NCBI RefSeq assembly: GCF_900116135.1
Contig: NZ_FOZX01000015.1
Span: 52,888 to 116,887, forward strand
Source of the DNA: Saccharopolyspora flava
GTDB lineage: Bacteria; Actinomycetota; Actinomycetes; Mycobacteriales; Pseudonocardiaceae
Reading direction: 5' to 3'
DNA: 64,000 nt
The notes under the pieces were generated by a model. It saw only the letters and a program-made list of their open reading frames with translations. It was not told where the DNA came from and did no database searches. Shown here piece after piece: positions 50,066 through 57,347 of this stretch. Position numbers and translations under genes: made by a program. The first letter of the stretch is position 1. Each line of letters opens with the position of its first letter.

Positions 50066-50842
50066 ATGGACGACGAGAGCTTTCTCGACCACGTCGCCAA
50101 TCGGCTGATGGAGTTGCCGGGGGTTCAGGCCGTGACGCTCGGCGGGTCGCGTGCTCGAGGCACTCACGGGCCGATGAGCGATTGGGATTTCGCGATCTAC
50201 TACCGGGGCGACTTCGACCCGGGCGATCTGCGGGCCATCGGGTGGCCGGGTGAGGTCTCCGAGCTCGGCGGCTGGGGTGGCGGGGTGTTCAACGGTGGGG
50301 CGTGGCTCACGATCGACGACCGGCACGTCGACGTGCACTACCGCGATCTCGACGTCGTCGAGCGCGAACTCGCAGAGGCGCGGGACGGGCGGTTCCGCTG
50401 GGAGCCGTTGATGTTCCACCTCGCCGGTATCCCCACCTACCTCGTGGTCGCCGAACTCGCCCTGAACCGCACGTTGCGCGGTGACCTCCCGCGTCCCGAC
50501 TTCCCGGAGGCGCTCCGGAAATCGGCTCCACCGATCTGGCGCGACCGGGCGAACCTCACGCTCCAGTACACCCGCGGCGCCTACGCCGACCGTGGCCAAG
50601 CCACCGAGGTCGCAGGCGCCCTGGCCACGGCCGCCATGCACACCGCGCACGCCGTTCTCGCAGCACGCGGCGAATGGGTCACCAACGAGAAGCGGCTACT
50701 GCACCGGGCCGACCTGCGCGACATCGACTCGATCACCGCACGCCTGGCACCCGACACCCCAGCCCTTCACCGCGCCATCACCGATGCCGAAAGCCTCTTC
50801 CACAACGCCCTCGCCGAAGCGGTCGGCACTGATCAGGCCTGA
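50066..50842 (+). CDS. Nucleotidyltransferase-domain protein
   Basis: 258 residues. The N-terminal TLGGSRARG near 22 and SDWDFAIYY near 36 supply the GGS-x(9-13)-D-x-D catalytic pattern of the pol-beta nucleotidyltransferase superfamily; VDVHYRD near 89 gives the third acidic residue. The C-terminal helical region resembles DUF4037-like domains. Might modify a small molecule, drug or tRNA. GGAGCAG precedes ATG 50066. Overlaps the convergent GNAT gene by 10 bp. Confidence 0.82.
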   Translation: MDDESFLDHVANRLMELPGVQAVTLGGSRARGTHGPMSDWDFAIYYRGDFDPGDLRAIGWPGEVSELGGWGGGVFNGGAWLTIDDRHVDVHYRDLDVVERELAEARDGRFRWEPLMFHLAGIPTYLVVAELALNRTLRGDLPRPDFPEALRKSAPPIWRDRANLTLQYTRGAYADRGQATEVAGALATAAMHTAHAVLAARGEWVTNEKRLLHRADLRDIDSITARLAPDTPALHRAITDAESLFHNALAEAVGTDQA

Positions 50843-51375
50843 GCCTGGTCGGCCCACTCGGTTGCCAGGACGGAATACAGGTGGGAGTCGCGCCAGGCTC
50901 CGTTGGTGAAGACGTGGTCTCGGAGGGTTCCTTCGCGGACGAAGCCGAGTTTCTCGACCACCGCGAGGCTTGCGGCGTTGTCCGGGCCGATGGCCGCCGT
51001 GACGCGGTGCAGCCCCAGAGAACCGAACGCGTGGTTGAGGATCGTGCGGGCGGCGTCGGTGGCGTAGCCCTTGCCCTGGTGGTCGGCGGCGATGGCATAG
51101 CCGAGCTTGGCTGCCTTGACGCCGGTCAGGCCGAGTCGGGCGAAGCCCACCAGTTCGTCGCCGTCCTTCGGCGTCACCGCCAGGTAGAACTCCGTCCTGG
51201 GTTCCAGGGCCGCGCGCTCGACGGTGCCGGCGATCATCGCCTCGGCCTGATCCCGTGACCGCGAGTCGAACGACAGGAACCGGGTCACCCGGTCATCGCC
51301 CACCACCAGCAAACTCGCGTCGACGTCGGAAGGCCGAAACTCCCGAAGCCGCACGTTCTCCCCTGCCAACTCCAC
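50833..51375 (-). CDS. GNAT-family N-acetyltransferase
   Basis: 180 residues. It begins VRLREFRPSDVDA, typical of the RimJ/RimL-like group, with the acetyl-CoA loop HQGKGYATDAARTILNHAF near 107-125 and ending in SLAVVEKLGFVREGTLRDHVFTNG. Predicted acetylation of a protein N terminus or small amine. GTG 51375 is chosen because homology begins there. Confidence 0.87.
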   Translation of the reverse strand: MELAGENVRLREFRPSDVDASLLVVGDDRVTRFLSFDSRSRDQAEAMIAGTVERAALEPRTEFYLAVTPKDGDELVGFARLGLTGVKAAKLGYAIAADHQGKGYATDAARTILNHAFGSLGLHRVTAAIGPDNAASLAVVEKLGFVREGTLRDHVFTNGAWRDSHLYSVLATEWADQAQA

Positions 51376-51600
51376 CGCTTCTTCCCCACTTCCGCTGGAC
51401 GGGGCGGCGAACCGGCCACCACCGCTTCCACTTCGCCACCATTGTTCCGATCCGGGTCGTGCTCGTGGTCGAAGTCGCCCCGAGTTCTCGTCACCGGATC
51501 GGGTTCTCGCTACGCTCGAGGTCGTCTCTTCGCGGAAGAGGGTCCCGGTCGACGGCCGCGGGCCGCGCGGGGAGGTCCTTCCGCGAAGGGGTGATCCGTC

Positions 51601-52824
51601 GTGACCGACGAGCTTGCGGGCAAGAGCATCGGCGAACGAATCCAGATCATCCGGGAACGGCGTGGCAAGTCCCGCCCGGTCGTCGCCGGACTCGTGGGCC
51701 GCTCCGCCGAATGGCTGAAAGCGGTGGAGAAGGGCCGGTTGCAGCCGCCGCGCTGGGACAAGCTCGTGCAGCTGGCCGATGCGCTCGGAGTTCACGACCT
51801 GAGCGAACTCACCGGGGACAAGCCGCCCACCGCCATCCTCGCCAGGGGCACGCACGAAGTCGTCCCGGCCATGCGCGAGGCGATCGAGGAGACCAACCTC
51901 AGTGTTTCCCCGGATCCCCGACCGGATACGGCGGTGCTGCGCCGGCGGGTCACTGACGCATGGGCGTTGTGGCACTCCTCGCCGACGCCGCGCACGTCCG
52001 TGGGACGGGTTCTCCCCCAGATCATCCGGGACGGACGCCGAGCAACCCGAATCCTCGACGGCGACGAGCGTCGGCAGGCCCACGCCGCGCTGTCAGCGGC
52101 CTACGCCCTGGCCGAACAGGCGCTCGCGTGGGTGTCGGACTCGGCGCTGCTGTGGTTGTCGGCGGATCGCTGCATGTCCTCGGCGGAGCAGGCCGACGAC
52201 CCTGCCGCGCTCGCCGGAGCCGCGTGGGTCGTCGGCAACGTGTGGCGAGCCACCGGACGGGAAGACGACGCGTACCGCCTCATGACCGACGCGGCCAACC
52301 TGCTCGAACCGCACCTCAACAGCGAAAACGGCGACACCGTCCGGGCGTTGTGGGGATCGTGCCGCCTGCACACGGCCATCACGGCCGCCCGCATGGGGCG
52401 GGAGGGCGACGCACTCCGGGATCTCGACCAGGCGGACGCGATGGCGCAACGGCTCCCCGGCGATTACGCGCACCCGTGGACGTTGTTCGGTCGCGCCAAT
52501 ACCGACCTCACGGGCGTGTCGGTGCACGTCGATCTCCGAAAGTCCGGGCGTGCGATCGACGCGGCCGAGCAGATCGACCCCGATTCGGTGCCGTCGGTGG
52601 ACCGCCGGGCCCGGCTGTGGTTGGAAACAGCGCGCGCGTACCACCAGCGCAAGGACTACACCGCGACGTTGCACGTGCTGCAGCGAGCCACGAAGATCTC
52701 CGCCGAGTCGATGCAGTGCCACCCGGTGTCGCGAGGCATCGCCGGTGACCTCGTGACCTCAGGCGGGCGCATGATCCAGTCGGATGCGCGAGGACTCGCC
52801 CAGCAGCTCGGGCTGACCGTGTAA
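51601..52824 (+). CDS. XRE-family regulator with TPR-like C-terminal domain
   Basis: 407 residues. HTH at 8-65 (IGERIQIIRERRGKSRPVVAGLVGRSAEWLKAVE, recognition RSAEWLKAVEKGR). From about 120 the protein is all-helical, with TPR-like repeats (AHAALSAAYALAEQAL, DPAALAGAAWVVGNVWRATG). It resembles actinomycete BldD/transcription-antibiotic-linked XRE-TPR proteins that often sense peptides. GTG start; GCGAAGGGG upstream. Confidence 0.87.
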   Translation: MTDELAGKSIGERIQIIRERRGKSRPVVAGLVGRSAEWLKAVEKGRLQPPRWDKLVQLADALGVHDLSELTGDKPPTAILARGTHEVVPAMREAIEETNLSVSPDPRPDTAVLRRRVTDAWALWHSSPTPRTSVGRVLPQIIRDGRRATRILDGDERRQAHAALSAAYALAEQALAWVSDSALLWLSADRCMSSAEQADDPAALAGAAWVVGNVWRATGREDDAYRLMTDAANLLEPHLNSENGDTVRALWGSCRLHTAITAARMGREGDALRDLDQADAMAQRLPGDYAHPWTLFGRANTDLTGVSVHVDLRKSGRAIDAAEQIDPDSVPSVDRRARLWLETARAYHQRKDYTATLHVLQRATKISAESMQCHPVSRGIAGDLVTSGGRMIQSDARGLAQQLGLTV

Positions 52825-52989
52825 CCCGTCCGCGCAGCGAGGTACACCCCGTACCCGTCGCTGCGGTGCGGCATTCCGTACCCGGCGTCGCGCGCTTCGC
52901 GGTCCAGAGTTGCGCGCATGTACGGAACATGTTCGGGCAGCCGCACCGAATCCAACAACGACACCGACCGAGACCGTCACGCTCGGACC

Positions 52990-53214
52990 GTGTCCACCCG
53001 CTTCCACTGGCGACCCGCAGCGGGCGCCCGCCACGCCTTTCCCGCAGACCTGACCGACGCCCGGGACGCCGAAGCGCTCTGCGGCGAGATCGCCGAGATC
53101 CCCGACATCCCGACCGAGCTCAACTGGATCACCGATCCGACCTGCGCCCGGTGCTGGGACCGACTTCGCCCCGACGACCCCGCCCTCGAACCCCGCGCCA
53201 CCACCGCCCGCTGA
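52990..53214 (+). CDS. Small zinc-finger protein
   Basis: 74 residues. The pattern RHAFPADLTD ... EALCGEI ... NWITDPTCARCWDRL places His, Cys and a terminal C-x2-C as in the actinobacterial zinc-finger proteins usually encoded beside XRE regulators. GTG 52990 is chosen because family homology starts near it; ATG 52918 (24 residues longer) is in frame but lacks a ribosome site. The palindrome GAACATGTTC lies at 52927-52936. Confidence 0.7.
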   Translation: MSTRFHWRPAAGARHAFPADLTDARDAEALCGEIAEIPDIPTELNWITDPTCARCWDRLRPDDPALEPRATTAR

Positions 53215-53234
53215 CCCCGCACACCGACCCCGGG

Positions 53235-53304
53235 GACAAATCCTGCGGTATTCGACCCGACAAAACCTGCGGTTTTTGACCGGTCAAAACCTGCGGTATT
53301 TGTC
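53235..53304. repeat. 24-bp-period dyad array, three units
   Basis: Three 22-bp units start at 53235, 53259 and 53283, separated by 2 bp, close relatives of the array at 45994-46087. The block is enclosed by CCCCGGGGAC and GTCCCCGGG. It lies between the convergent zinc-finger and SRPBCC genes. Confidence 0.9.
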
Positions 53305-53315
53305 CCCGGGACGGG

Positions 53316-53807
53316 TCAGGCTGCGAGGAGGTCGTCGATCTGGTTGATGGCTGCGGAGGCGCCTTCGACGACTCCCATGTCGAGGACCTGCTGGAGGGCT
53401 TCAGCCGAGGTGTAGCGGCTGGTGTAGGTGACTCGGGTGCCGCCCTCGACCGCCTCGAAGGTGTAGGTGTTGTGGGAGACCGGCATGTCCGGCAGGGGGT
53501 TGAAGTCCTCGTCGGCGAAGCCGTCCTCGAAGGTGAACTCGCGGGGTTCGTCGACGGTCTTGACCTCCCACCAGCCGCAGTGCTTCTGCCCTTCCGGGCT
53601 GGTCATGTAGTAGTTGATCCGGCCGCCCGGGGTCAGGTCGTGGTCGACGAACGTGGCCGGGTAGGTGGGCGGGCCCCAGATCTTCTCCAGCTGACGCGGG
53701 TCGGCGTAGATCTGCCAGACGCGCTGCACCGGGGCGGCGAACTCCGCGGTGATGGTCAGGGTCAGCTCGTCGAGGCTGTGCTGAACGTCGGTGACAGGCA
53801 TGGTCAT
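53316..53807 (-). CDS. SRPBCC/AHSA1-domain protein
   Basis: 163 residues. LTLTITAEFAAPVQRVWQIYADPRQLEKIWGPPTYPATF is the AHSA1 opening (quoted in part: PVQRVWQIYADP), with HCGWWEVKTVD and GGTRVTYTSRY completing the START-like cavity. Function of these proteins is largely unknown; the ArsR-SRPBCC pair is a recurrent unit. ATG overlaps the ArsR stop by 4 bp (ATGA). Confidence 0.88.
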   Translation of the reverse strand: MTMPVTDVQHSLDELTLTITAEFAAPVQRVWQIYADPRQLEKIWGPPTYPATFVDHDLTPGGRINYYMTSPEGQKHCGWWEVKTVDEPREFTFEDGFADEDFNPLPDMPVSHNTYTFEAVEGGTRVTYTSRYTSAEALQQVLDMGVVEGASAAINQIDDLLAA

Positions 53808-54160
53808 TCTCCATCGCTGGTTCCGGTCGGCTCCTCGGTGGCGAGGAGTTCGTCGATGCGGGCGACGCGGCCGCGCCACACTTCCTCCAGTTCGCCCAGC
53901 ATGGATGCCACTGAGCGCACCGCCTCCACCTCGCCGGTGGCGAGGTTCTCCCGGCCGCTGCGGCGCTTGGTGATCAAGCCCGCGCGTTCGAGAACGGCGA
54001 CGTGTTTCTGCACCGCCGCGAAGCTCATGTCGTAGTTCGCGGCCAGCGCGGTCACCGAGTGCTCCCCGACCAGAACGCGGCGCAGGATGTCACGTCTCGT
54101 GCGGTCCGCGAGCGCGTGGAACAGCGCGTCCGCCCTGTCCTCCGCCTCGGTGTCGTCCAC
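53804..54160 (-). CDS. ArsR-family regulator (non-metal, SRPBCC partner)
   Basis: 118 residues. Winged HTH: LFHALADRTRRDILRRVLVGE, then MSFAAVQKHVAVLERAGLI as recognition helix. No Cys ligands, so unlike ArsR at 35986 it is not a metal sensor. GTG 54160 is preferred because the operator at 54171-54188 overlaps the longer TTG start (54175); the message is probably leaderless. Autoregulates with its SRPBCC partner. Confidence 0.87.
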   Translation of the reverse strand: MDDTEAEDRADALFHALADRTRRDILRRVLVGEHSVTALAANYDMSFAAVQKHVAVLERAGLITKRRSGRENLATGEVEAVRSVASMLGELEEVWRGRVARIDELLATEEPTGTSDGE

Positions 54161-54170
54161 ACGACCAACG

Positions 54171-54188
54171 TACAACCGATTGGTTGTA
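54171..54188. promoter_or_regulatory. ArsR-family operator
   Basis: TACAACC (54171-54177), GATT, GGTTGTA (54182-54188): a 7-bp perfect dyad directly upstream of the ArsR/SRPBCC operon. This ACAACC-4-GGTTGT form is typical for such regulators. Confidence 0.75.
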
Positions 54189-54190
54189 GA

Positions 54191-54307
54191 TCACAAGTGG
54201 TGACGGGTGTGCGGTCCGCGCGGCGGGCGAGCCGAGGACAGGACCGCGCAGGTGATCACCAGGGCGGCCAGGACGAGTGCGGTCGCGAGGAGTTCGGTCC
54301 AGAGCAT
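54191..54307 (-). CDS. Putative 38-residue membrane peptide downstream of terC
   Basis: One TM helix (LLATALVLAALVITCAVLSSA) and a basic His/Arg tail. GGGAGCTGACC gives a good ribosome site inside the last codons of terC; ATG 54307 is 2 bp beyond the terC stop. Spacing, ribosome site and hydrophobicity support a real small protein co-translated with TerC. It lacks known homology. Confidence 0.55.
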   Translation of the reverse strand: MLWTELLATALVLAALVITCAVLSSARPPRGPHTRHHL

Positions 54308-54309
54308 GG

Positions 54310-55299
54310 TCAGCTCCCGGGGTGGGGACGTGCGGAGCGGCGGGCGCGCAGGCTGGTCAGGGTGACCGCGGCGAGCACGAGCACGATGACCGCCAGCGAG
54401 ATCGGCGTGGGGATCTCCGGGACCTGCGGCCAGATCCCGTGGGCCCAGTGCAGGACGAGCTTCGCCCCGATGAACCCGAGGATGATCGCCAGCCCGTGGT
54501 TGAGGTGCACGAGCTTGGCCAGCGCCGTGTGCAGCACGAAGTACAGGGCGCGCAGGCCGAGCAGGGCGAAGGCGTTGGTGGTGAACACCAGGTACGGGTC
54601 GGCGGTGATGCCGTAGACCGCGGGAACCGAGTCGACCGCGAACACCACGTCGGTGGCGAACACCGCCACCACCACGACCGCCAGCGGCGTCAGCGCGCGA
54701 CGCCCGGCCTCGGTCACCACCAGCTTGGGACCGCGGTAGTCGTCGGTGACCGGCATCAGCCGCCGCAGCAGCCGCACCGAGCGCATCTCGGAGACGTCGC
54801 GGTCGAACTCCTGACCGGACAGGGCTTCGCGCAGGATCTTCACGGCCGTGGCGAACAGGACCAGGCCGAACACCAGGAACGCCCAGGTCCCGGCCTGCAG
54901 CAGCGCGGCACCGAGGGCGATGAAGATCCCGCGCAGCACTAGCGCGCCGACGATGCCGTAGAGCAGCACCCGCTGCTGCAGGGCGCTCGGCACCGAGAAC
55001 CCGGACAGCAGCAGCATGAACACGAACAGGTTGTCGACCGACAGGGACTTCTCCACCACGTAGCCGGTGAAGAACTCCAGCGCCGGACTCCCGCCGTGCC
55101 AGCCCCACAGCAGCAGCGCGAACAGCAGCGGCAGCGCGATGTAGAACACCGACCAGCCGAGCGCTTCGCGCATCCCGACCTCGTGGGGTTTGCGGGTGAT
55201 GGCGAAGTCCAGGGCCAGCAGCGCGAGCAGCACGGCGATGCTGACCGCCCACATCCAGGGTGATCCCACCGAGACATCAGCGGAGGCGAGGACGAGCAT
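54310..55299 (-). CDS. terC: TerC-family integral membrane protein
   Basis: 329 residues, about nine TM helices. EKSLSVDNLFVFMLLL near 84 and VFATDVVFAVDSVPAVYGIT near 214 are the duplicated E-K-x-L-S-x-D-N and DVVFAVDSVPA motifs with acidic residues in the membrane. TerC/Alx proteins export manganese (loading secreted enzymes) or give metal-oxyanion resistance. Preceded by a probable yybP-ykoY riboswitch, which fits manganese control. A 38-residue membrane peptide follows. Confidence 0.92.
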   Translation of the reverse strand: MLVLASADVSVGSPWMWAVSIAVLLALLALDFAITRKPHEVGMREALGWSVFYIALPLLFALLLWGWHGGSPALEFFTGYVVEKSLSVDNLFVFMLLLSGFSVPSALQQRVLLYGIVGALVLRGIFIALGAALLQAGTWAFLVFGLVLFATAVKILREALSGQEFDRDVSEMRSVRLLRRLMPVTDDYRGPKLVVTEAGRRALTPLAVVVVAVFATDVVFAVDSVPAVYGITADPYLVFTTNAFALLGLRALYFVLHTALAKLVHLNHGLAIILGFIGAKLVLHWAHGIWPQVPEIPTPISLAVIVLVLAAVTLTSLRARRSARPHPGS

Positions 55300-55324
55300 G
55301 GCGACTCCCGAACAGCACGTGGCG

Positions 55325-55425
55325 GTCCGGGGTCTCCTTCACCCTCCCGGGCCGGCCCGCCGGGGACGCGTGGGGCGTCCGTGCTGACCGGCGCGACCGT
55401 TTGCGAAGTACTCCCCCCGTCGACC
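55325..55425 (-). promoter_or_regulatory. Probable yybP-ykoY manganese riboswitch in the terC leader
   Basis: On the minus strand the leader reads GGGGGGAGTAC (55419-55409) near its 5' end and GGTGAAGGAGACC (55343-55331) near its 3' end, about 32 bases before the terC ATG. These are the two conserved blocks (GGGGAGTA and GNNGAGACC) of the yybP-ykoY RNA. A GC-rich hairpin lies between them. Such RNAs commonly precede terC/alx genes. Confidence 0.75.
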
Positions 55426-55463
55426 CGGGATATCCCAGATCGGGGGCGGGCAAACGCCTCCGG

Positions 55464-56936
55464 TCAGTCCTGCCGGGCTGCGGTGCGGCCGGCTCGGCGG
55501 CCGAAGTAGGAGGCCTCGCCGAGCTGGATGCCCGAGGCGTAACCCTTGCCGTCGACGGCGATGTTGGAGGCGCAGGCCCCGGCCGCGTAGGCGCCGGGGA
55601 TGGTCGTGCCGTCCTCGCGGAGCAGCCGGCCGTCGACGGTGACGCGCAGGCCGCCGCAGGAGAAACCGGCGTAGAAGCACTTGCCGGGGGTGAGGTCGTA
55701 GGCGCCCCACGGGCCGTTGTCGAGCGGCGTCAGGTATTCGGGGGCCTTGCGGAACTCCGGGTCCTCGCCGCGGGCCGCGGCCTCGTTGTAGGAGTCCAGG
55801 GTCGCGGCCAGCGCACCCGCCGGGATGCCGAGGGCCTGCTCCATCTCCTCGACGGTGTCCCAGCCGTCGACCAGCGGCTGGAAGCGGTAGCTGGGCTCGA
55901 CCATCGTGGCCTCGTCGAGGATCAGGTAGGCCTCGCGGTCGGGTTGTTCGAAGACGAACGCCGAGGTGCGGGAGTGGTAGGAGTCCTCGTTGACGAAGCG
56001 CTTGCCGAGCTTGTTGACGACGATGCCGCGCAGCGCCTCGCCCGGCGGGTAGAACGGGCCGGTCAGGAACACCTCACCGAGGTGGTCGGCCACACCGCCG
56101 ACGGACTGGCCCATCCGGATGCCCAGACCGTCGTCGTAGGTGTTGCCCAGCGCCATGCCGTTGCTCTCCACCGCCAGCAGGTCGGGGGCGTGGGTCTCCA
56201 GCATCTCGCGGTTGAGCACGAATCCGCCCGCGGCGATCACCACCGCGCCGGCCTTGATGGCACCGGTGCCGTCGAGGTCCTTCCAGGTCACGCCCGCGAC
56301 CCGGTCGCCGTCGAGGACCAGCGCCGTCGCGGAGGTCTCCCAGCGGACCTCCACGCCCTGCTCCGCTAACTTGTCCAAGGCCAGTCCGACGACGAGCGCG
56401 GCGCCGCCGGTGTCGCCCGCGACCGGGACCTTGTGGCCGCGCGGAACGGGTTTGACGACGTCGGCGACGTCCAGGCACTTCTCGTTGCCGGTGAAGCTCA
56501 GACCCTCGGTGCCCGGCTGGACGACGGCCTTGTGCGGGTAGAACGAGCGGTTGAACCGGAACCCGAGGGATTCCAGCCACCGGAAGTGCTCGACGCTGTC
56601 GTCGGCGTAGGCGCGGATCTTGGCCGGGTCGCACTCCGGTGACATCAGCGCGAGGTAGTCGGCCATCGCCTCCGGCGAGTCGTCCCAGCCGGTCTCCTGC
56701 TGGACCTCGGTGCCGCCGCCGAGGTAGAAGTGCCCGCCGGCCATCGCGCTCGTGCAGGTCAGGCGGCCACCGGCGTCGAGGACCAGGACGTTCGCGCCCG
56801 TCGAGCGGGCTTCCAGCGCGGCGCTCACGCCGGCCATGCCCGCGCCGATCACGACGACGTCGACCTCGTCGGACCAGGCGCTCACCGACTCGACCGACAC
56901 CGGATCAGGGATCTCCACACCCACGAGCCCACCCAC
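55464..56936 (-). CDS. FAD-dependent dehydrogenase (fumarate reductase / 3-ketosteroid dehydrogenase-like)
   Basis: 490 residues. VVVIGAGMAGVSAALEA near 27 binds FAD; GGRLTCTSAMAGGHFYLGGGT near 55; AGAVVIAAGGF near 230; GGLRVTVDGRLLREDG near 427 and IPGAYAAGACASNIAVDGKGYASGIQLG near the C terminus. The fold is that of FAD_binding_2 proteins (KstD, fumarate reductase, urocanate reductase). A deep pocket substrate such as a steroid is possible, but no steroid genes are nearby. Convergent spacing and palindromes lie upstream. Confidence 0.85.
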   Translation of the reverse strand: MGGLVGVEIPDPVSVESVSAWSDEVDVVVIGAGMAGVSAALEARSTGANVLVLDAGGRLTCTSAMAGGHFYLGGGTEVQQETGWDDSPEAMADYLALMSPECDPAKIRAYADDSVEHFRWLESLGFRFNRSFYPHKAVVQPGTEGLSFTGNEKCLDVADVVKPVPRGHKVPVAGDTGGAALVVGLALDKLAEQGVEVRWETSATALVLDGDRVAGVTWKDLDGTGAIKAGAVVIAAGGFVLNREMLETHAPDLLAVESNGMALGNTYDDGLGIRMGQSVGGVADHLGEVFLTGPFYPPGEALRGIVVNKLGKRFVNEDSYHSRTSAFVFEQPDREAYLILDEATMVEPSYRFQPLVDGWDTVEEMEQALGIPAGALAATLDSYNEAAARGEDPEFRKAPEYLTPLDNGPWGAYDLTPGKCFYAGFSCGGLRVTVDGRLLREDGTTIPGAYAAGACASNIAVDGKGYASGIQLGEASYFGRRAGRTAARQD

Positions 56937-57062
56937 CTAGAACGCGCTCCACCGTCACAACCACCCGATCACACACCAACGCCGAAACACCCTGTTCCCA
57001 GTCGATGTTCGACGCCCGACGACCGGACCAAGTCGGACTGTAACATGTTCTACTGCTGCGTG

Positions 57063-57137
57063 GGTGGGGGAAGTTTTCATGAAAACCTCCCGTTCTCCGA
57101 GGGAGGGAGGTTTTCATGAAAACTTCCCTCCCCCACC
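57063..57137. repeat. Composite palindrome pair (copies 8 and 9)
   Basis: Cores at 57073-57086 and 57110-57123, 37 bp apart. The left arm (57063-57091) and right arm (57105-57137) are near-perfect inverted copies of each other, with loop GTTCTCCGAGGGA between. Confidence 0.9.
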
Positions 57138-57189
57138 AGAGGTGACGGTTCCAGGAGGACCTTCTGACCTGGGACGGGTTCGGGGAGAT

Positions 57190-57248
57190 CGCAGTTTTCA
57201 TGAAAACCTCCCGTTCCCCGGGGGAGGGAAGTTTTCATGAAAACTGCG
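57190..57248. repeat. Composite palindrome pair (copies 10 and 11)
   Basis: Cores at 57194-57207 and 57231-57244, again 37 bp apart. Arms 57190-57212 and 57226-57248 match inversely at 22 of 23 positions; the loop GTTCCCCGGGGGA matches that of the previous pair at 11 of 13 positions. Confidence 0.9.
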
Positions 57249-57265
57249 CGACCACCGGACGCGTG

Positions 57266-57304
57266 GACGCGCGGTGGTCCCTGGGGTCGGGACCACCGCG
57301 CGTC
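57266..57304 (-). terminator. Perfect 16-bp stem-loop after the symporter gene
   Basis: GACGCGCGGTGGTCCC (57266-57281) pairs with GGGACCACCGCGCGTC (57289-57304) over a 7-base loop. It begins 43 bp beyond the stop of the leftward symporter gene. Confidence 0.75.
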
Positions 57305-57347
57305 GGGGGTGGATCAGTGGATCGTTGGGGTCAGTGGGTAGCTGGGG

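Larger units (their letters stand above)
56937..57347. other. 411-bp intergenic region with paired palindromes and a terminator
   Basis: Contains palindrome copies 8 to 11 as two composite elements and the stem-loop at 57266-57304. It must also hold the promoter of the leftward FAD gene, perhaps in 56937-57060, where GC content is lower. The small frames here translate repeat sequence and are not genes. Confidence 0.75.

Noticed and set aside
6823..57248. The palindromes as terminal inverted repeats of insertion sequences or phage attachment sites
   Set aside because: No transposase or integrase lies between or beside any pair, and spacing within pairs is only 36-37 bp.
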